Below, piece by piece: positions 38,279 through 49,270 of a stretch of 64,000 bases of DNA. A program made the translations under genes and the position numbers. The stretch comes from Alloascoidea africana (Eukaryota; Ascomycota; Alloascoideomycetes; Alloascoideales; Alloascoideaceae): contig JAKTTT010000004.1 of assembly GCA_030581615.1 (NCBI GenBank), positions 434,001-498,000 on the forward strand. The letters are read 5' to 3'. Position 1 is the first letter of the stretch. Each line of letters begins with the position of its first letter. The notes under the pieces were generated by a model. The model saw only the letters and a list, made by a program, of their open reading frames with translations, searched no databases and was not told the origin of the DNA.

Positions 38279-41200
38279 TCACGATTCAATTGTTTTCAGA
38301 GCTCGTTCTATCAACTTGCCAGATGTGTCGAGTGCCTTTAGGAATCGTGCCAGCTCCTCACAAATATCCCACTCGCCTTCCTCAACAGCTTTTTTGAAAA
38401 CTTTCATCGTGTCATCTTCCGGGTCATGTAATTGATCCAGTGTATTGAGAATAAGTAAAAAGTTGACTGCTGTCTTCAACTGACCTTCGGCTAAACACTT
38501 TTCGAATAGAGTACGTGGGCTCTCTGGAACAACTGCGAATAAATCTTTCCAGTAACGAACCTCAATCTTTCTTGTAAAGCTTGCAAGGACATCTAAGAAG
38601 TATGGCGTCGACTGCAGCAAGCTAATAACAAGAGGTAAAATTCTCTTCTTTTTGATAGAATCCTCTTCTTCGATAACGATACTGAAGAGCAAGAGCTCTA
38701 AGATATGAGAAAAGTATTGCAGTCTCTTAAATTCATTCGCCACCATATACGCTGACTCAACATCCTCCTCAGATAAAAAGTTGATTAGAACACTGTGTAA
38801 GAAAACAGTACTTCTTGTTCTCTGCTTCCAAAACGAAATGGATACGTTTCGTCTCTGAATTAACTCATTCTCAATGCCCATCACAATGCCTTTATCGCTC
38901 AAAACGGACAAAGGGTAAAAGTCAACTGGTGGCGTTAGATTAATAGGAACCTGTACTTTCAAATCATCGTGGTTCAAATCGTTAAACACCCACATTAACG
39001 TCTGTGAACCGGTAAAAGCAATTAAGAAAGTCCCAAATGTGCCATTCGTGGTGAGGTCGTAATATTCAATACTGCTATGAAGCACGGTTTTGTCATATTT
39101 TATCGTTCGTTTCGTAGGAATAGATCCTACTGATGGAAGCGAGCTGTTGGAACTGTTGATGCTGCTGTTTACATTGTTGTGGTTTGAACTGGGCGTTAAT
39201 AAATTTAAAATGCCATCAAGTAATAGTATTATATGTGTTTTGGATAAATCTTGCACGCCTTCTCTCCCAACTTTCCGATTCTTCTCATCTGGGAAACAAT
39301 TGAAAGCACGTACACGGGCCGGAGAATGGATGACGGTGCTCAGCGAAATTTCTTGGACGAGGTCTACTGATAGTGGGCTTTGTCCCAGTCCCAGGTTCTG
39401 CATACGAATTTTGGAGGCGGATATGGCAAATTGGTATAGTTCGTTGTTGAGGGTATAGGCATAGAGACAGCGACCTTCAATTGAAATATGAATGATAGGG
39501 GAGTTGAACTGTCGGACCCAGTGTTCATTTCCTGATTTTAATTCCAATTCTGGGGAGTAAATATGAATTCCGTAGGTCTTGTCATATGCCACCGACACAA
39601 CCAGCATTTCATTAAACCAAAGCATTGATCCTCGTACTGTAAAGTCTTCGCCAGCAAGATCACTACCGTACATGCTCCATTTGCCAGTTGGAAAGCAATA
39701 ACATGCTAATCCTTTTGTGCCCGCTACAGCAACATATTTGCCTTTTTTTGAGCAGCTTACCACTCTCAGCGGCCAAAACCTAGAAATATAATCTGCAGGA
39801 ACCATGATTTGTTGATACAAAAGGGCGTCCTGTGAAATAGTCATGAGATCAGACTGTTCATGCCCTTTGTAGACCCAAATCTCGTTGTTTGAATACAGAC
39901 ACGGCCGTGCAATGTTGTCATTGGTGAAATTGCCAACAAGACTCCATCGAATAGTATTCAGCAGGAATATCTTATCGCTTGTCTTAGAAACCATTGCTAT
40001 GCAGTTGCCTGAATGTGACCAATCAACATGTTGTACATCTTGAAGCCACAACTCCTGGGCTATCCTGTTCTGATCCGCACTGAACGAGGAGCTGTTCAAG
40101 TTCCCAAAGACGGAATATATCGACCATCCCTTTTCGTAAGAAACAAACAGAGCGTTCCCATCGTTTGACCACTTCAAACCTGTTACGCGCCCAGCGCTTG
40201 CCTCTACAGGGTTGAGAATATTCAATAAAACAATATTTCCAGCATAATCCCGTACGTTATAATGATAAACTTGACCTGAATTTGTCCCCACTGTTAAAAG
40301 GCTATATCTTGCATTTGCAGCAACACATACAGCTGGCTTCAAACTCAGCTGCTGGGCTATTGTGCGAGAATATCTTGAAGTCCCGGCCTTGTGGAACGAA
40401 TGCCCGTTGAACAGATGGGGAGATGACGGAGAGTTAGGCCCTGAAGCGCCGGATGGTAAAGGCTGAGCCTCATTCCTTGTAATAGCCCACGCTTCACCTG
40501 AGCTTGTGACCCACGTCAGTAGGCCCATAGAACGATTCCAATCCACGTGTATAATGTCGTCGTTGGGTTTCGAATTAAACCAGCCCATCTTAGAAAGGAG
40601 TTCGGTCCTGGCTTTAGGATTCTTGTCCTTTGGAGAGTCAGAAGTAAAAGGAATTATCTGTACAGCTTTAGGTTCCTCCGTAACGACGAGAAACTCGTTA
40701 ACCATTGGGATCAAATGCTTAATACCTGACTCTATCTTGGCTGTCATCTTGTAGCGAACGCTAACCTGCTTGAAAGAGGTCATTTCGTCATGCCCAAAAA
40801 CATCGTTTGCATGTTCGTTATCAACTCCATCATCATTTGAAGAATTTCGATTCACATTGGTTGCACCCATTGAACCAAGCCAGTTTGGGAAATAGAACTG
40901 AAGAATATCCTGGGAATCCTCATTGACATTTGAAAACGTAAAAGTAAGAATATCCGATGTGTCTGTGAGTATGAAAATTATATTCGTGTCTGGGGAAGTG
41001 TATAAGCTCTTGTTTCTGCCGTTGGTATTTAAAGAGTTTGAGGACCTTACATATGTCGCTATGGGTGCGATGGACTGTGTCAAGAAGCTGTGGTGTTAGT
41101 CTTTAATCTAATGCTGGAAGGAAAATACGTTGCAACAACACCTTAAAGTACTTACAGTGGCCTGAAACAGATAGATTGACCTCCAGGTTATCGCCACAAA

Positions 41201-41530
41201 GTAAAGACCCAGCTTCACATATTTCAAGCCCAGTATCACTTGATCGGGGTCTTGGTTAGTGGTGCCGTCTGCAGAGGGAAACGAACTATTAGCTTGTTGT
41301 TGTGTTCCCGGTGAGGGATCACTAGAGAATTGAATAGAGAGACGAGATGAGCCTCCCTCTTTTATCGGAGGCAGGGTGGGAAGGGTGAGAACCTGGGGAG
41401 TAAGAGAGGGCCAGATCATTTGGTAAGGATCGGTAGGAGACGCTGGAAAGAGTGGTCTTCTTGCAAATGAACTGTTCAGTGGAAATGGAAATTGGAGAGG
41501 TGAGCTATTCTGGTTTCTGATGTTTCGCAT
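38279..41530 (-). CDS. RIC1: Ric1, subunit of the Ypt6/Rab6 exchange factor
   Basis: With Rgp1 it activates Ypt6 at the Golgi. Exon 1 is 41530-41156, intron 41155-41075 (GTAAGT donor, GACTAACAC box, CACAG acceptor), exon 2 is 41074-38279. The product is 1,056 aa from 41530, or 1,019 aa from an in-frame ATG at 41419 (MIWPSLTPQVLTLP) that matches the usual Ric1 start better. An N-terminal double beta-propeller region carries WD-like strands (FILTDTSDILTFTF, VDWNRSMGLLTWVTSSGEAW, GLKWSNDGNALFVSYEKGWS, QDVQHVDWSHSGNCIAMVS). A helical Ric1 C-terminus follows: FLSEEDVESAYMVANEFK, HILELLLFSIVIEEE, VISLLQSTPYFLDVLASFTR and KIEVRYWKDLFAVVPESPRT, then EKCLAEGQLKTAVNFLLILN. Confidence 0.93.
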
Positions 41531-41689
41531 GTTGTATGTTGTGCATGTTAAGGATCTCGCCTGGAGCCAGGGGGTTTACCCGGAGTCCGCACTTAGATTG
41601 CCTCAAACGTCAGACGGAGGTGTTCTTTTCCATCTGCTGATTCCCCCAAGAACTCGCGTCTTTCTATCTTACATCAACTTCTGCTAAAA

Positions 41690-42647
41690 ATGGTATGCTA
41701 ACACTTTGATATTCTTTTTTCTAAGATCCATAACTCCCTGTCTGTCCACTGATTGATGGATATGTCCGGAATTTGTCGCCCATTGGATCGTCTCCTTTCT
41801 GGCTGATCCTGATGTTGTTTATTCTTAAACCCGACCCTAAATCTCAATGAATTGAACTGTTGAAGAGAAACCCCCAAAATGTGTTAAGATTAATCTAACT
41901 TTTACCCCTCAATAGTCTCGATCCGGGTATGCTTTTTTTTGTATAGCGGGTTCCAAGGTGGACGAAGTGGTGTGCTTCATTGGTGTCCAGAGGGCACGCC
42001 CATAACCATACCTTACATGTTCCGAGCAATGTTTTTTTTTCTCTTGATTTAGCCTGACTAATTCAGTTACTACTTTGTTCCAGTGTCACTGTTAACGACG
42101 AGGTTTTCACTGCTTTCAATGATCTAAAATTGGGCAAGAAGCACAAGTACATCATTATTAAATTGAACGACAGGAAGACTGAGATCGTCATCGATAAAGT
42201 CTCCAGCGACTCTGCCTATGATGCCTTTTTGGAAGATTTGCCTGAAAATGACGGCAGATATGCCATTTATGACTTTGAATATGAGCTGGATAGTGGTGAG
42301 GGAAAACGGTATGCTTTGCGTGAAACAATGATGTAACAAAATTGTTATGGATAACTAATCATTCCTTTGCGACTTTTCCCACAGCTCCAAGATCGTATTT
42401 TTCAGCTGGTCCCCCGACTCTGCCCCTATTAGAGTATGATCTGCTAAAACCCACATTATTCAAGTGATTTACGGGACAAAGATTCTAACTTTTTTTTTGT
42501 ACTATGATCTAGAGCAAGATGGTCTACGCTTCTTCCAAAGAGGGTCTTCGCCGCTCCCTAAACGGTGTTGCCTCTGATATCCAGGGAACTGATTACAGTG
42601 AGGTTGCATACGAGGCGGTTTTTGAGAAGGTCAGCAGCCGTATCTAA
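41690..42647 (+). CDS. COF1: Cofilin, five exons, first exon is the start codon alone
   Basis: An actin-depolymerising factor that severs ADP-actin filaments at cortical patches. Exons: 41690-41692 (ATG only), 41916-41926 (11 nt), 42084-42308, 42385-42433 and 42513-42647; product 140 aa. Introns are 223, 157, 76 and 79 nt, with GTATG-type donors; three of them have a CTAAC or CTAAT box upstream of the acceptor. The joined N-terminus [20 protein letters not shown] and the later [69 protein letters not shown] and [20 protein letters not shown] match yeast Cof1 position by position. Ser in MSRSG is the conserved regulatory N-terminus. S. cerevisiae COF1 has one intron near the same place; here the region is split twice. 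The end VSSRI is slightly different from the yeast tail. Confidence 0.94.
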
Positions 42648-43334
42648 GTTTCCCTTTTTTTTTTACTTGGTACCTTAGCTTTATACTCGCAAGTGATCCC
42701 AAACTTTTGATTAGGGTTATAAGAAGATTGTGTAGTGCCGAATTGAAAAGGTAAAGAAATAGACAATTTTCATCGTTCTATATCTTTTTTTGTGTGGCGT
42801 AAACTGTTTGAAATTTTATTTATAGGGCGCAAATCTTAGCTTCTATTGTAATGTTTTCAGGGAGCAGATCATTGATGAAGCACAATGGGAATCTAGTCAC
42901 TCGAGGATAGTAAATTGAGGTTTTCAAATTCGGGACAACAGAAGTTGATGATCCAACAATCACTATTCAAAATATTAAGTTCTAGTTTATAAAAAGTGAT
43001 CTTCTATCACTTGCATAACATTCCCTATTTCTCTTCATGGTGCTTAACCACTTGGATCAAAAGGGGTAGTATCAATACTAAGAGTCTATTTAGCAAGCTC
43101 AATTGCAAAGCATATAGTCACAAGATTACTGGATATATGAGTTCAACCTGACACACGACCAAGAACGTTCATTTCTTAACAGTTCCCTCCTTTTAGAAAC
43201 AAGTTCGTTGATCTTCTTCTTGGCCCCTTAAGCCAACCAGTGCGCGTGCTTCTGCCACACTTATGCAGCGATGAGGGAAACCAGTACCCATAGGCATATG
43301 CACACAGGACTATATATATGACTGACACTCATTG
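42648..43334. other. Intergenic, COF1 3' flank and ArgRS-1 promoter
   Basis: 687 bp, AT-rich, no supported gene. A TATATATATG at 43311-43320 lies close to the ArgRS-1 start. Confidence 0.55.
43311..43320 (+). promoter_or_regulatory. TATA box of ArgRS-1
   Basis: TATATATATG starts 24 bp before ATG 43335 and 87 bp before the in-frame ATG 43398. At normal yeast spacing it would mainly start transcripts that include only the second ATG. Confidence 0.4.
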
Positions 43335-45203
43335 ATGCTACTGCGTAGATTCTTTTCTACTACTTCTACCGCTGCTTTTTCATTATCTTCGAGATTAATG
43401 TCCTCGGTGAAGAATGTTGGTGGCATTGAGTACGTACCATATCCAGGCGCTAACCCAGAGCTGAACACAGTCGATCTATTCAGGTGCAAAATTTCACAAC
43501 AGCTCTCTGAAATATCTGGGGTTGATAGAAGTCTGATCTATCCTGCTCTCTCATGGACTACTCAAGCCGAACGGGGAGATCTAGTGATCCCAATTCCCAG
43601 GTTGCGAGTTAAGGGTGCTAAACCACAGGAACTAGCCGAGAAGTGGGCAAAAGCTTTCGACACAGGAGACTATTTAGAAAAAGTAAGCAGCAAGGGACAT
43701 TTCATTCAATTCCACTTCAACCCTAATCTGCTATCGAAGCTGATCATCCCCACGATTTTCCAGAAGGGCGAGGACTACGGTGCCTCTAGCATTGACAAGG
43801 GCAAGAAGGTTGTGGTGGAGTTCAGCTCGCCCAACATTGCCAAACCGTTCCACGCAGGCCACCTCCGTAGCACCATCATCGGGGGGTTCTTGTCGAACCT
43901 GTACTCCAAGGTCGGGTGGGAGGTCGTCCGGATGAACTACCTCGGCGACTGGGGGAAGCAGTTCGGCGTGCTGGCGGTCGGCTACGAGAAGTACGGCTCG
44001 GAGGAGAAGCTGGCGACTGATCCCATCGGGCACCTGTTCGAGGTGTATGTGAAGATCAACAAGGACATTGAGGCCGAGACGGCGGCCGCGGGTGAGGGTT
44101 CCGCTGGCGCCATCAACAACAGGGCCCGCGAGTTCTTCAAGAAGATGGAGGACGGCGATGCGGAGGCTCTGGCGGTGTGGAAACGGTTCCGCGAGCTGTC
44201 CATTGGCAAGTACAAGGACACGTACTCGCGGCTGAACATCCAGTACGACATCTACGACGGCGAGAGCCAGGTGTCGAAGGAGCTGATGCTGGAGGCCACG
44301 GCGAAGCTCACGGAGATGGGGCTCGTCAAGGAGGACAAGGGCGCCAAGATCATCGACCTGACCCCTTACAACAAGAAGCTGAACAAGGTGGTGGTCCAGA
44401 AGAGCGACGGCACGACGCTCTACATCACTCGGGACATTGGGGCCGCGATCCAGAGGTACGAGAAGCACCGCTTTGACAAGATGATCTACGTGGTGGCGTC
44501 GCAGCAGGACCTCCACATGGCGCAGTTCTTCAAGATCCTCCAGCTGATGGGCTACGAGTGGGCGGCGAACCTCCAGCACATCAACTTCGGGATGGTCCAG
44601 GGCATGTCGACCCGGAAGGGCACCGTGGTGTTCCTCAACGACATTCTGGAGGACACCAAGGACGCGATGCACGAGGTGATGAAGAAGAACGAGGCCAAGT
44701 ACGCCCAGATCGACGACCCCGAGAAGATCGCGGCGCTCGTAGGCGTCACCGCGGTGTGCATCCAGGACCAGTCGGCGAAGCGGATCAACAACTACGAGTT
44801 CAACTGGGCGCGGATGCTGTCGTTCGAAGGCGACACGGGCCCGTATTTGCAGTACGCGCACTCGCGGCTGCGAAGCGTGGAGCGCAACGCCAACATCGAC
44901 GAGTCGAGGCTGCTGGAGGCCGACCTCTCGCTGCTGACGGAGCCCATCGCGTCCACGCTGGTCCGGATCCTGGCCCAGTATCCGGACGTGGTGCTGAACG
45001 CCTACAAGACCCACGAGCCGTCGACGATCGTCACGTACCTGTTCAAACTGACCCACGTCGTGTCGTCGTGCTACGACGTGCTCTGGGTCGCTGGACAGAC
45101 CGAGGAACTGGCGGCCGCCAGATTGGCATTGTACTCAGCTGCTCGACAGGTTCTCTACAACGGTATGACCCTTTTGTGTCTAACTCCAGTTGACAGAATG
45201 TAG
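43335..45203 (+). CDS. Arginyl-tRNA synthetase, copy 1, with mitochondrial-type leader
   Basis: A class I synthetase charging tRNA-Arg, 622 aa. The leader MLLRRFFSTTSTAAFSLSSR is Arg/Ser/Thr-rich without acidic residues, typical of a matrix-targeting presequence. An in-frame ATG at 43398 (MSSVKNVGGIEYVPYPGANP) would give a cytosolic form of 601 aa. The catalytic signature is FSSPNIAKPFHAGHLRSTII (HxGH as HAGH) followed by GDWGKQFG. The class signature replacing KMSKS lies in GMVQGMSTRKGTVVFL, and the DALR-type anticodon-binding end includes GPYLQYAHSRLRSVERNA and YNGMTLLCLTPVDRM. From 43884 to 45112 I read it as identical to copy 2. Its 5' 400 bases and 3' flank have diverged. The conserved core is markedly GC-rich compared with its own 5' end. 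It may serve mitochondria (Msr1-like role) or both compartments. Confidence 0.94.
   Translation: MLLRRFFSTTSTAAFSLSSRLMSSVKNVGGIEYVPYPGANPELNTVDLFRCKISQQLSEISGVDRSLIYPALSWTTQAERGDLVIPIPRLRVKGAKPQELAEKWAKAFDTGDYLEKVSSKGHFIQFHFNPNLLSKLIIPTIFQKGEDYGASSIDKGKKVVVEFSSPNIAKPFHAGHLRSTIIGGFLSNLYSKVGWEVVRMNYLGDWGKQFGVLAVGYEKYGSEEKLATDPIGHLFEVYVKINKDIEAETAAAGEGSAGAINNRAREFFKKMEDGDAEALAVWKRFRELSIGKYKDTYSRLNIQYDIYDGESQVSKELMLEATAKLTEMGLVKEDKGAKIIDLTPYNKKLNKVVVQKSDGTTLYITRDIGAAIQRYEKHRFDKMIYVVASQQDLHMAQFFKILQLMGYEWAANLQHINFGMVQGMSTRKGTVVFLNDILEDTKDAMHEVMKKNEAKYAQIDDPEKIAALVGVTAVCIQDQSAKRINNYEFNWARMLSFEGDTGPYLQYAHSRLRSVERNANIDESRLLEADLSLLTEPIASTLVRILAQYPDVVLNAYKTHEPSTIVTYLFKLTHVVSSCYDVLWVAGQTEELAAARLALYSAARQVLYNGMTLLCLTPVDRM
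43737..45203 (+). repeat. Paralogous block, ArgRS copy 1 (partner 56349-57815)
   Basis: Direct-orientation partner of the block at 56349-57815, at a constant offset of 12,612 bp with no gaps. By eye the differences are a 12-bp patch at about 43790-43801, single differences at 43883, 45113 and 45116, and one near 45186. The interval 43884-45112 (1,229 bp) shows none. Confidence 0.9.
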
Positions 45204-45764
45204 AAAAAATGTATATAGTCTTTTCTGTTTCAACTCCTCCTTAATTTAGATCAATGCATTTATGAGTAAATATAAGGCCAGCGTGCTTTTACGAAATAGT
45301 GCTTGTCCTTGTAATTTTGGTATCTTTTTGTTGATGTCATAAGCTATGATCTTTTTGTCAATTGAAACCAAAGGAATAGGGAATTGTTGGTCTTGAATCA
45401 GAGAAACCAAGACCATGTCATATACTACAGATATTCAACACATTAAATAGCCTCAATCTCAACTGATCACTTTTTTTACCTTTCCAATTGCAACTTTCTA
45501 GTTCTACGCTTCATAAATGACTAGCTTAAGAAGACTCAAAGTTTGGCTTTACTTACCAATCATAGCCAAAGTTGTAAATGGGGAAGCGGAAGAAAAATCA
45601 TCTCCTCTTCCTTCTCTTTTTCTGAGATTTTTAGGGTTCGTGGAAAATCAAAAACTCATCAGTTCACAGAAATAGCCATTGAGCTACTATTTACAGTCTT
45701 TTAAAACCAAATGTGGGTCTAATTATACTTGTCTATCCTGAAAGTTCATCACAATTCCATTATT
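45204..45764. other. Intergenic, ArgRS-1 3' flank
   Basis: 561 bp. No gene is seen, and nothing here resembles the 3' flank of ArgRS copy 2, so the duplication does not extend past the stop codon. Confidence 0.55.
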
Positions 45765-46214
45765 TTACTCAGATTTACTTTTTACTGGACTAAGAATGTA
45801 GCGATATTGGCGGATCCAGCTGATGAGCTCTTCCCATTCCGATAAATTAGGCAGGTTCTCCTCGGCATATCCCTCGGGGAACTTGTGAGCCAAGTTGGGC
45901 GGCGGCACAACGTCACTGATTGAGTACTTAGTCTTGCAAAAGTTGTCTCTGTTCGCGGCATCCAGGGAAATCCCCTCTATGCTCATCTTATACTCTTCCC
46001 GCATTTCGCCCGTGCCCAGGTACACATTGATCGGGGACGAAAACCTATCGTTGAATAGCGAATTCGGCACAAGCCCACACGGATAGTAAATCTTGCCCTC
46101 CACAGACGTCTTCAAAGGATTGCAATCATCACTCAACTCGTCCTCCAAAGCCATCTCGCCCTTGATCTGGCACGAATAGTAACTCATGACATACTTGTGG
46201 TGATTCTGGTAAAA
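45765..46214 (-). pseudogene. CDC50/LEM3-family fragment, truncated at both ends
   Basis: The minus strand encodes the middle of the ectodomain of a Cdc50/Lem3 protein, the beta subunit of lipid-flippase P4-ATPases. Homology begins with FYQNHHKYVMSYYSCQIKGE, continues through CNPLKTSVEGKIYYPCGLVP, NSLFNDRFSSP and HKFPEGYAEENLPNLSEWEE, and stops after LISWIRQ. The family's first transmembrane segment, the rest of the ectodomain and the C-terminal transmembrane segment are absent. The homologous frame meets a stop codon just upstream of FYQN, and downstream the expected WMRTAALPTFRKLY-type sequence is replaced by an unrelated short tail. I found no exon for the missing parts in either flank. 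The remaining 130 codons are still open. It is best read as a decayed duplicate; a short secreted or regulatory product cannot be excluded. Confidence 0.75.
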
Positions 46215-47945
46215 CCGGTGGTTTCATGTCTCCAGGGATCAAAAACTGAACTCGACAACTTATCTGGCTCCCGTTCAACTCGAGCCGCCATCGCGGAAAT
46301 GCGAAAAAAAAACGTACCTGATGGGAATCTCACCAAACTGCTGTGTCGAGGCCTCGCAAAACAGTCATCTATATTTGTGGCTGGTCTCAACAAATTCCAA
46401 TTGTTCCTGAAAGCCCTCCACTAACCGCTATTTCTACACCCCGCGGTCTCATCCTGTTTTGCTCCCTCACAAGGCTATACCAACTCCCCGCACTGCTTTC
46501 AAGCGATCCTGGCCTTAATTCTTGCAAATTTCATTCCCAAATACCTCTTCATATTTTTCGACGATGGCGTAGTTTACTCCCCGTCTTCGTCAGCCTCTTG
46601 CTCCGAGCTAGTTGATATGCTCCATCAGGGTTTGTGTAACATGTGCGTGCGAGGAGACGAATTGTGGGAAAGGCCATATTAATTGATCGAGGAGGATTCA
46701 AACTTGTTCATCTGCTATCTAGCGAATACATGCTCTATTTAAGTGAAGTTATGTTTTGGGGTGGTACGAGGTCGCATATGCGAGATTGCGTAAAACTACG
46801 AAGGAAAGAGTGTATCGGTTGTTCTGGGGGTTTGCGTAGTTTAGAATTGAACCGTTAATACGTTATCAGTCAGAGACTACATCAGATATACTTGAAATTG
46901 ACAATTAAAGCATCTTCGAAAAGGCCATTAAGCATGTCAGCTTTTTCCGTGCTTAAGATAATTTAAGACATTTGATGTCACTTAGAGTAGATCGTAAACT
47001 CGTGGTAAATGTCTTTGATTAGATCTAATATCTTAGGTACTGATAAAGCTGCTACATTATCTGACCACTGGCTTGCAGGCTTTCCAACAGACTTTTTCCC
47101 GCTTTGCACAGAGTCTGGGCGGCTTTTCCATAAAATCCGGGCGTTTTTCTCTCATTCTTTGACAACCGCTTCCTTCGCCCGCGGATCATTTGTAAACATT
47201 ACCATTGCATGATTTCCCGTAATCAACAATTCGAAACTGTTGAAGGAACCTGCAGCCTAATACATAGGTATCTCGTACCCATTCCTCCACACTCTGGGTT
47301 GGGGATGTCCCAGCTGCTCTTCTTTCTTATGTTCTAGCTGATGGTTAAAGGCAAATTTGAAAAAATTGTCACACTCTTTAAAACTTAGAGTTGGCTTGGA
47401 CTCACAGTTGAATGCTTTCAACCGTATTGGGTCGTGGGTTCTTAAAGGATTCTCTTTCTCTGTGTGAAACTTGACATCTCGAATGCAACGGTTAACCCTC
47501 GTAAAGCAACCCTGGGTGCCCTTCGTCTCTCCTTGAAAAATCGGATACTTACTAAGGTTTCAAGTTTGTCTATCGCAGAAACCAAATTGCTTCCAACATG
47601 TTCATGGGGTTTCTGCATTCCACATCAGACCTGTCCATCATGAAGTCTGATAAGCCATTCAATTGTTCACCCATCACTGTAGCCGAACACTGAGACATTC
47701 AGTTTTGCAAAACAATGTTACAATCTTTCGATTGAATGAAAAGGAGTTGCGTTGAATGACTTAGGAAGGAACTTCTCCTTAAATGGGAGAGAAGGTGCCA
47801 TATCTAAGATGTGACTGAACTTCCTCCTGAATGGTTTCCACCCACCCCGAGTTTGACCATGGTCAGGTGTTTCCGTAGCTTCTTGAGCGCTCGGATTCGA
47901 GCAAGCTCCGACACGAAGTCAGCTTCTTGAGTGTGAGACCGATTT
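46215..47945. other. Long non-coding or decayed region
   Basis: 1.7 kb with only short open frames whose translations resemble nothing I know. 47080-47170 has a promoter-like look (CCATAAAATCC, CGG-type motifs) but no gene follows. This and the next 3.8 kb form the one gene-poor part of the window. Confidence 0.5.
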
Positions 47946-48070
47946 AGCAAATTATATTATTCTCATCAATCATAATGTCGTGACTTTAATCAGAGCTTTA
48001 CCCTTACACTGGCCGAAAAAGCTTTTTACAGTCTTATATGATTCTTTATTTAGAGTAAATAAGAGATCTA
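47946..48070. repeat. Dispersed direct repeat, copy A (about 125 bp)
   Basis: Runs from AAATTATATTATTCTCATCA through TCGTGACTTTAATCAGAGCT to AAGAGATCTA. It matches 50043-50165 in the same orientation at roughly four-fifths identity by eye. It could be a terminal-repeat remnant or a duplicated promoter piece. Confidence 0.7.
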
Positions 48071-48796
48071 AACTCAGGGTTTCGAGTTTCGAGTTTAGAT
48101 CTTTAGTGCTTACGCTTACAATAATTACTGTTTTCTCGTTTAACAATATTCCAGATTGCCGGACACATTCTTGGGAATCTCAACCAGTGGAGGACAGTCA
48201 TGATCTACTTCCAGAATATTTGCTTGACTACTCGCTTGCAAGAAAGCATTCGTCTGCTTGAGCTGAGTTGAATTGTATCCCAGATTATCCTCTTAACCGG
48301 TACACCAAGGATCCGTCACCCGTTTGCGCTTTTCAGTCATACACCCCCCGCCTCCCTTCTCGAACCCTTACAGTTGGCATATTAATTTGTTTTCATGTGC
48401 CCACATTCGAAGACTGAGATGCAACCACATCAATACTAGACTCCACCCAAAGGCTCAAAAAGTTTGAGGATGAGGAGTATGGGTGTTTACATAGTAAATA
48501 CTTCCATAGTAGAAATAGTCCCAGCATGAAACAAAGAGCCAAAATCTGTCAACGTGCCACCAATAGAAGATTCAGTGGGTTTCAACCACGAAATCCGTAG
48601 CACTATCGACAGCTGCGTATGCCTTTGTTTTAGAACACAATATACTCCCCTCACCCTCACCCTGCCCCCGTCAGCACTTGTAGACACCTCGCAAGATTCT
48701 GAGGACGTCAGAAGGGTTCACCGGCTTCCTCTCACGAGTATCCAAATCCATCACCACTGACTTGTACGAAGATCCCCTCTAATCTAGACTTGGGGA

Positions 48797-49270
48797 AATC
48801 AACGCCGGAAGTGAGCGAATGTGGAAACGACTCAACAGAACCTGCAAGACAGGCTATAAGCAGCGCATTTCCAGCAGACCAACGACTAAGGACAACAGGG
48901 TCGGACTTCTCCTCATGGGATCAGACACTTCTACATTTTCTTCAAAGAAAGGGACGGGATTTATTAATCGTGGCTACGATGCCCATCTCATTCCCTGACG
49001 AGAACTTCTCCCGAGAGACATGTGGGACTACTGTTGATATTTTTGTTCTTTTTCCAACCCGGATTCCTCCATGATCGATTATTGGGAGGAATTGGGTTAC
49101 AGTGCAAAGTTTATCCTGATGGAATTCGTCGAATTTGGAGAAACACTCGAAATCACCCAAGCAGACTGGCCCACAACCGCCTATACACTATATGGCGCGA
49201 TCTGTCAGATCGGGTCACCAGGTGATTACAGATATCCTTGCATTACGAAACCAACATTTTTCCAAACTTA
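48797..49270 (+). mobile_element. Fossil fragment, possible LTR-retrotransposon Gag-like, left arm of inverted pair
   Basis: A broken copy of the sequence found on the other strand at 49271-49830, starting at AAATCAACGCCGGAAGTGAG. It is clearly more decayed than its partner, with several breaks. The family assignment is weak and rests on the partner's protein pattern. The two arms meet tail to tail with almost no spacer. Confidence 0.45.

Noticed and set aside
42640-42735. A sixth COF1 exon after GTATCT, joining GGTTATAAGAAG
   Set aside because: No convincing branch box; either reading ends one residue later (Arg-Ile or Arg-Leu), so it makes no real difference.
43731-45056. Long minus-strand open frames inside both ArgRS genes (about 440-470 codons)
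   Set aside because: They mirror a GC-rich, strongly codon-biased coding strand in both copies; the translations are Leu/Val/Arg/His-rich and resemble nothing. They are shadows.
47880-47910. tRNA B-box-like GGATTCGAGC
   Set aside because: No A box or cloverleaf could be drawn around it; no tRNA gene was found anywhere in the window by eye.
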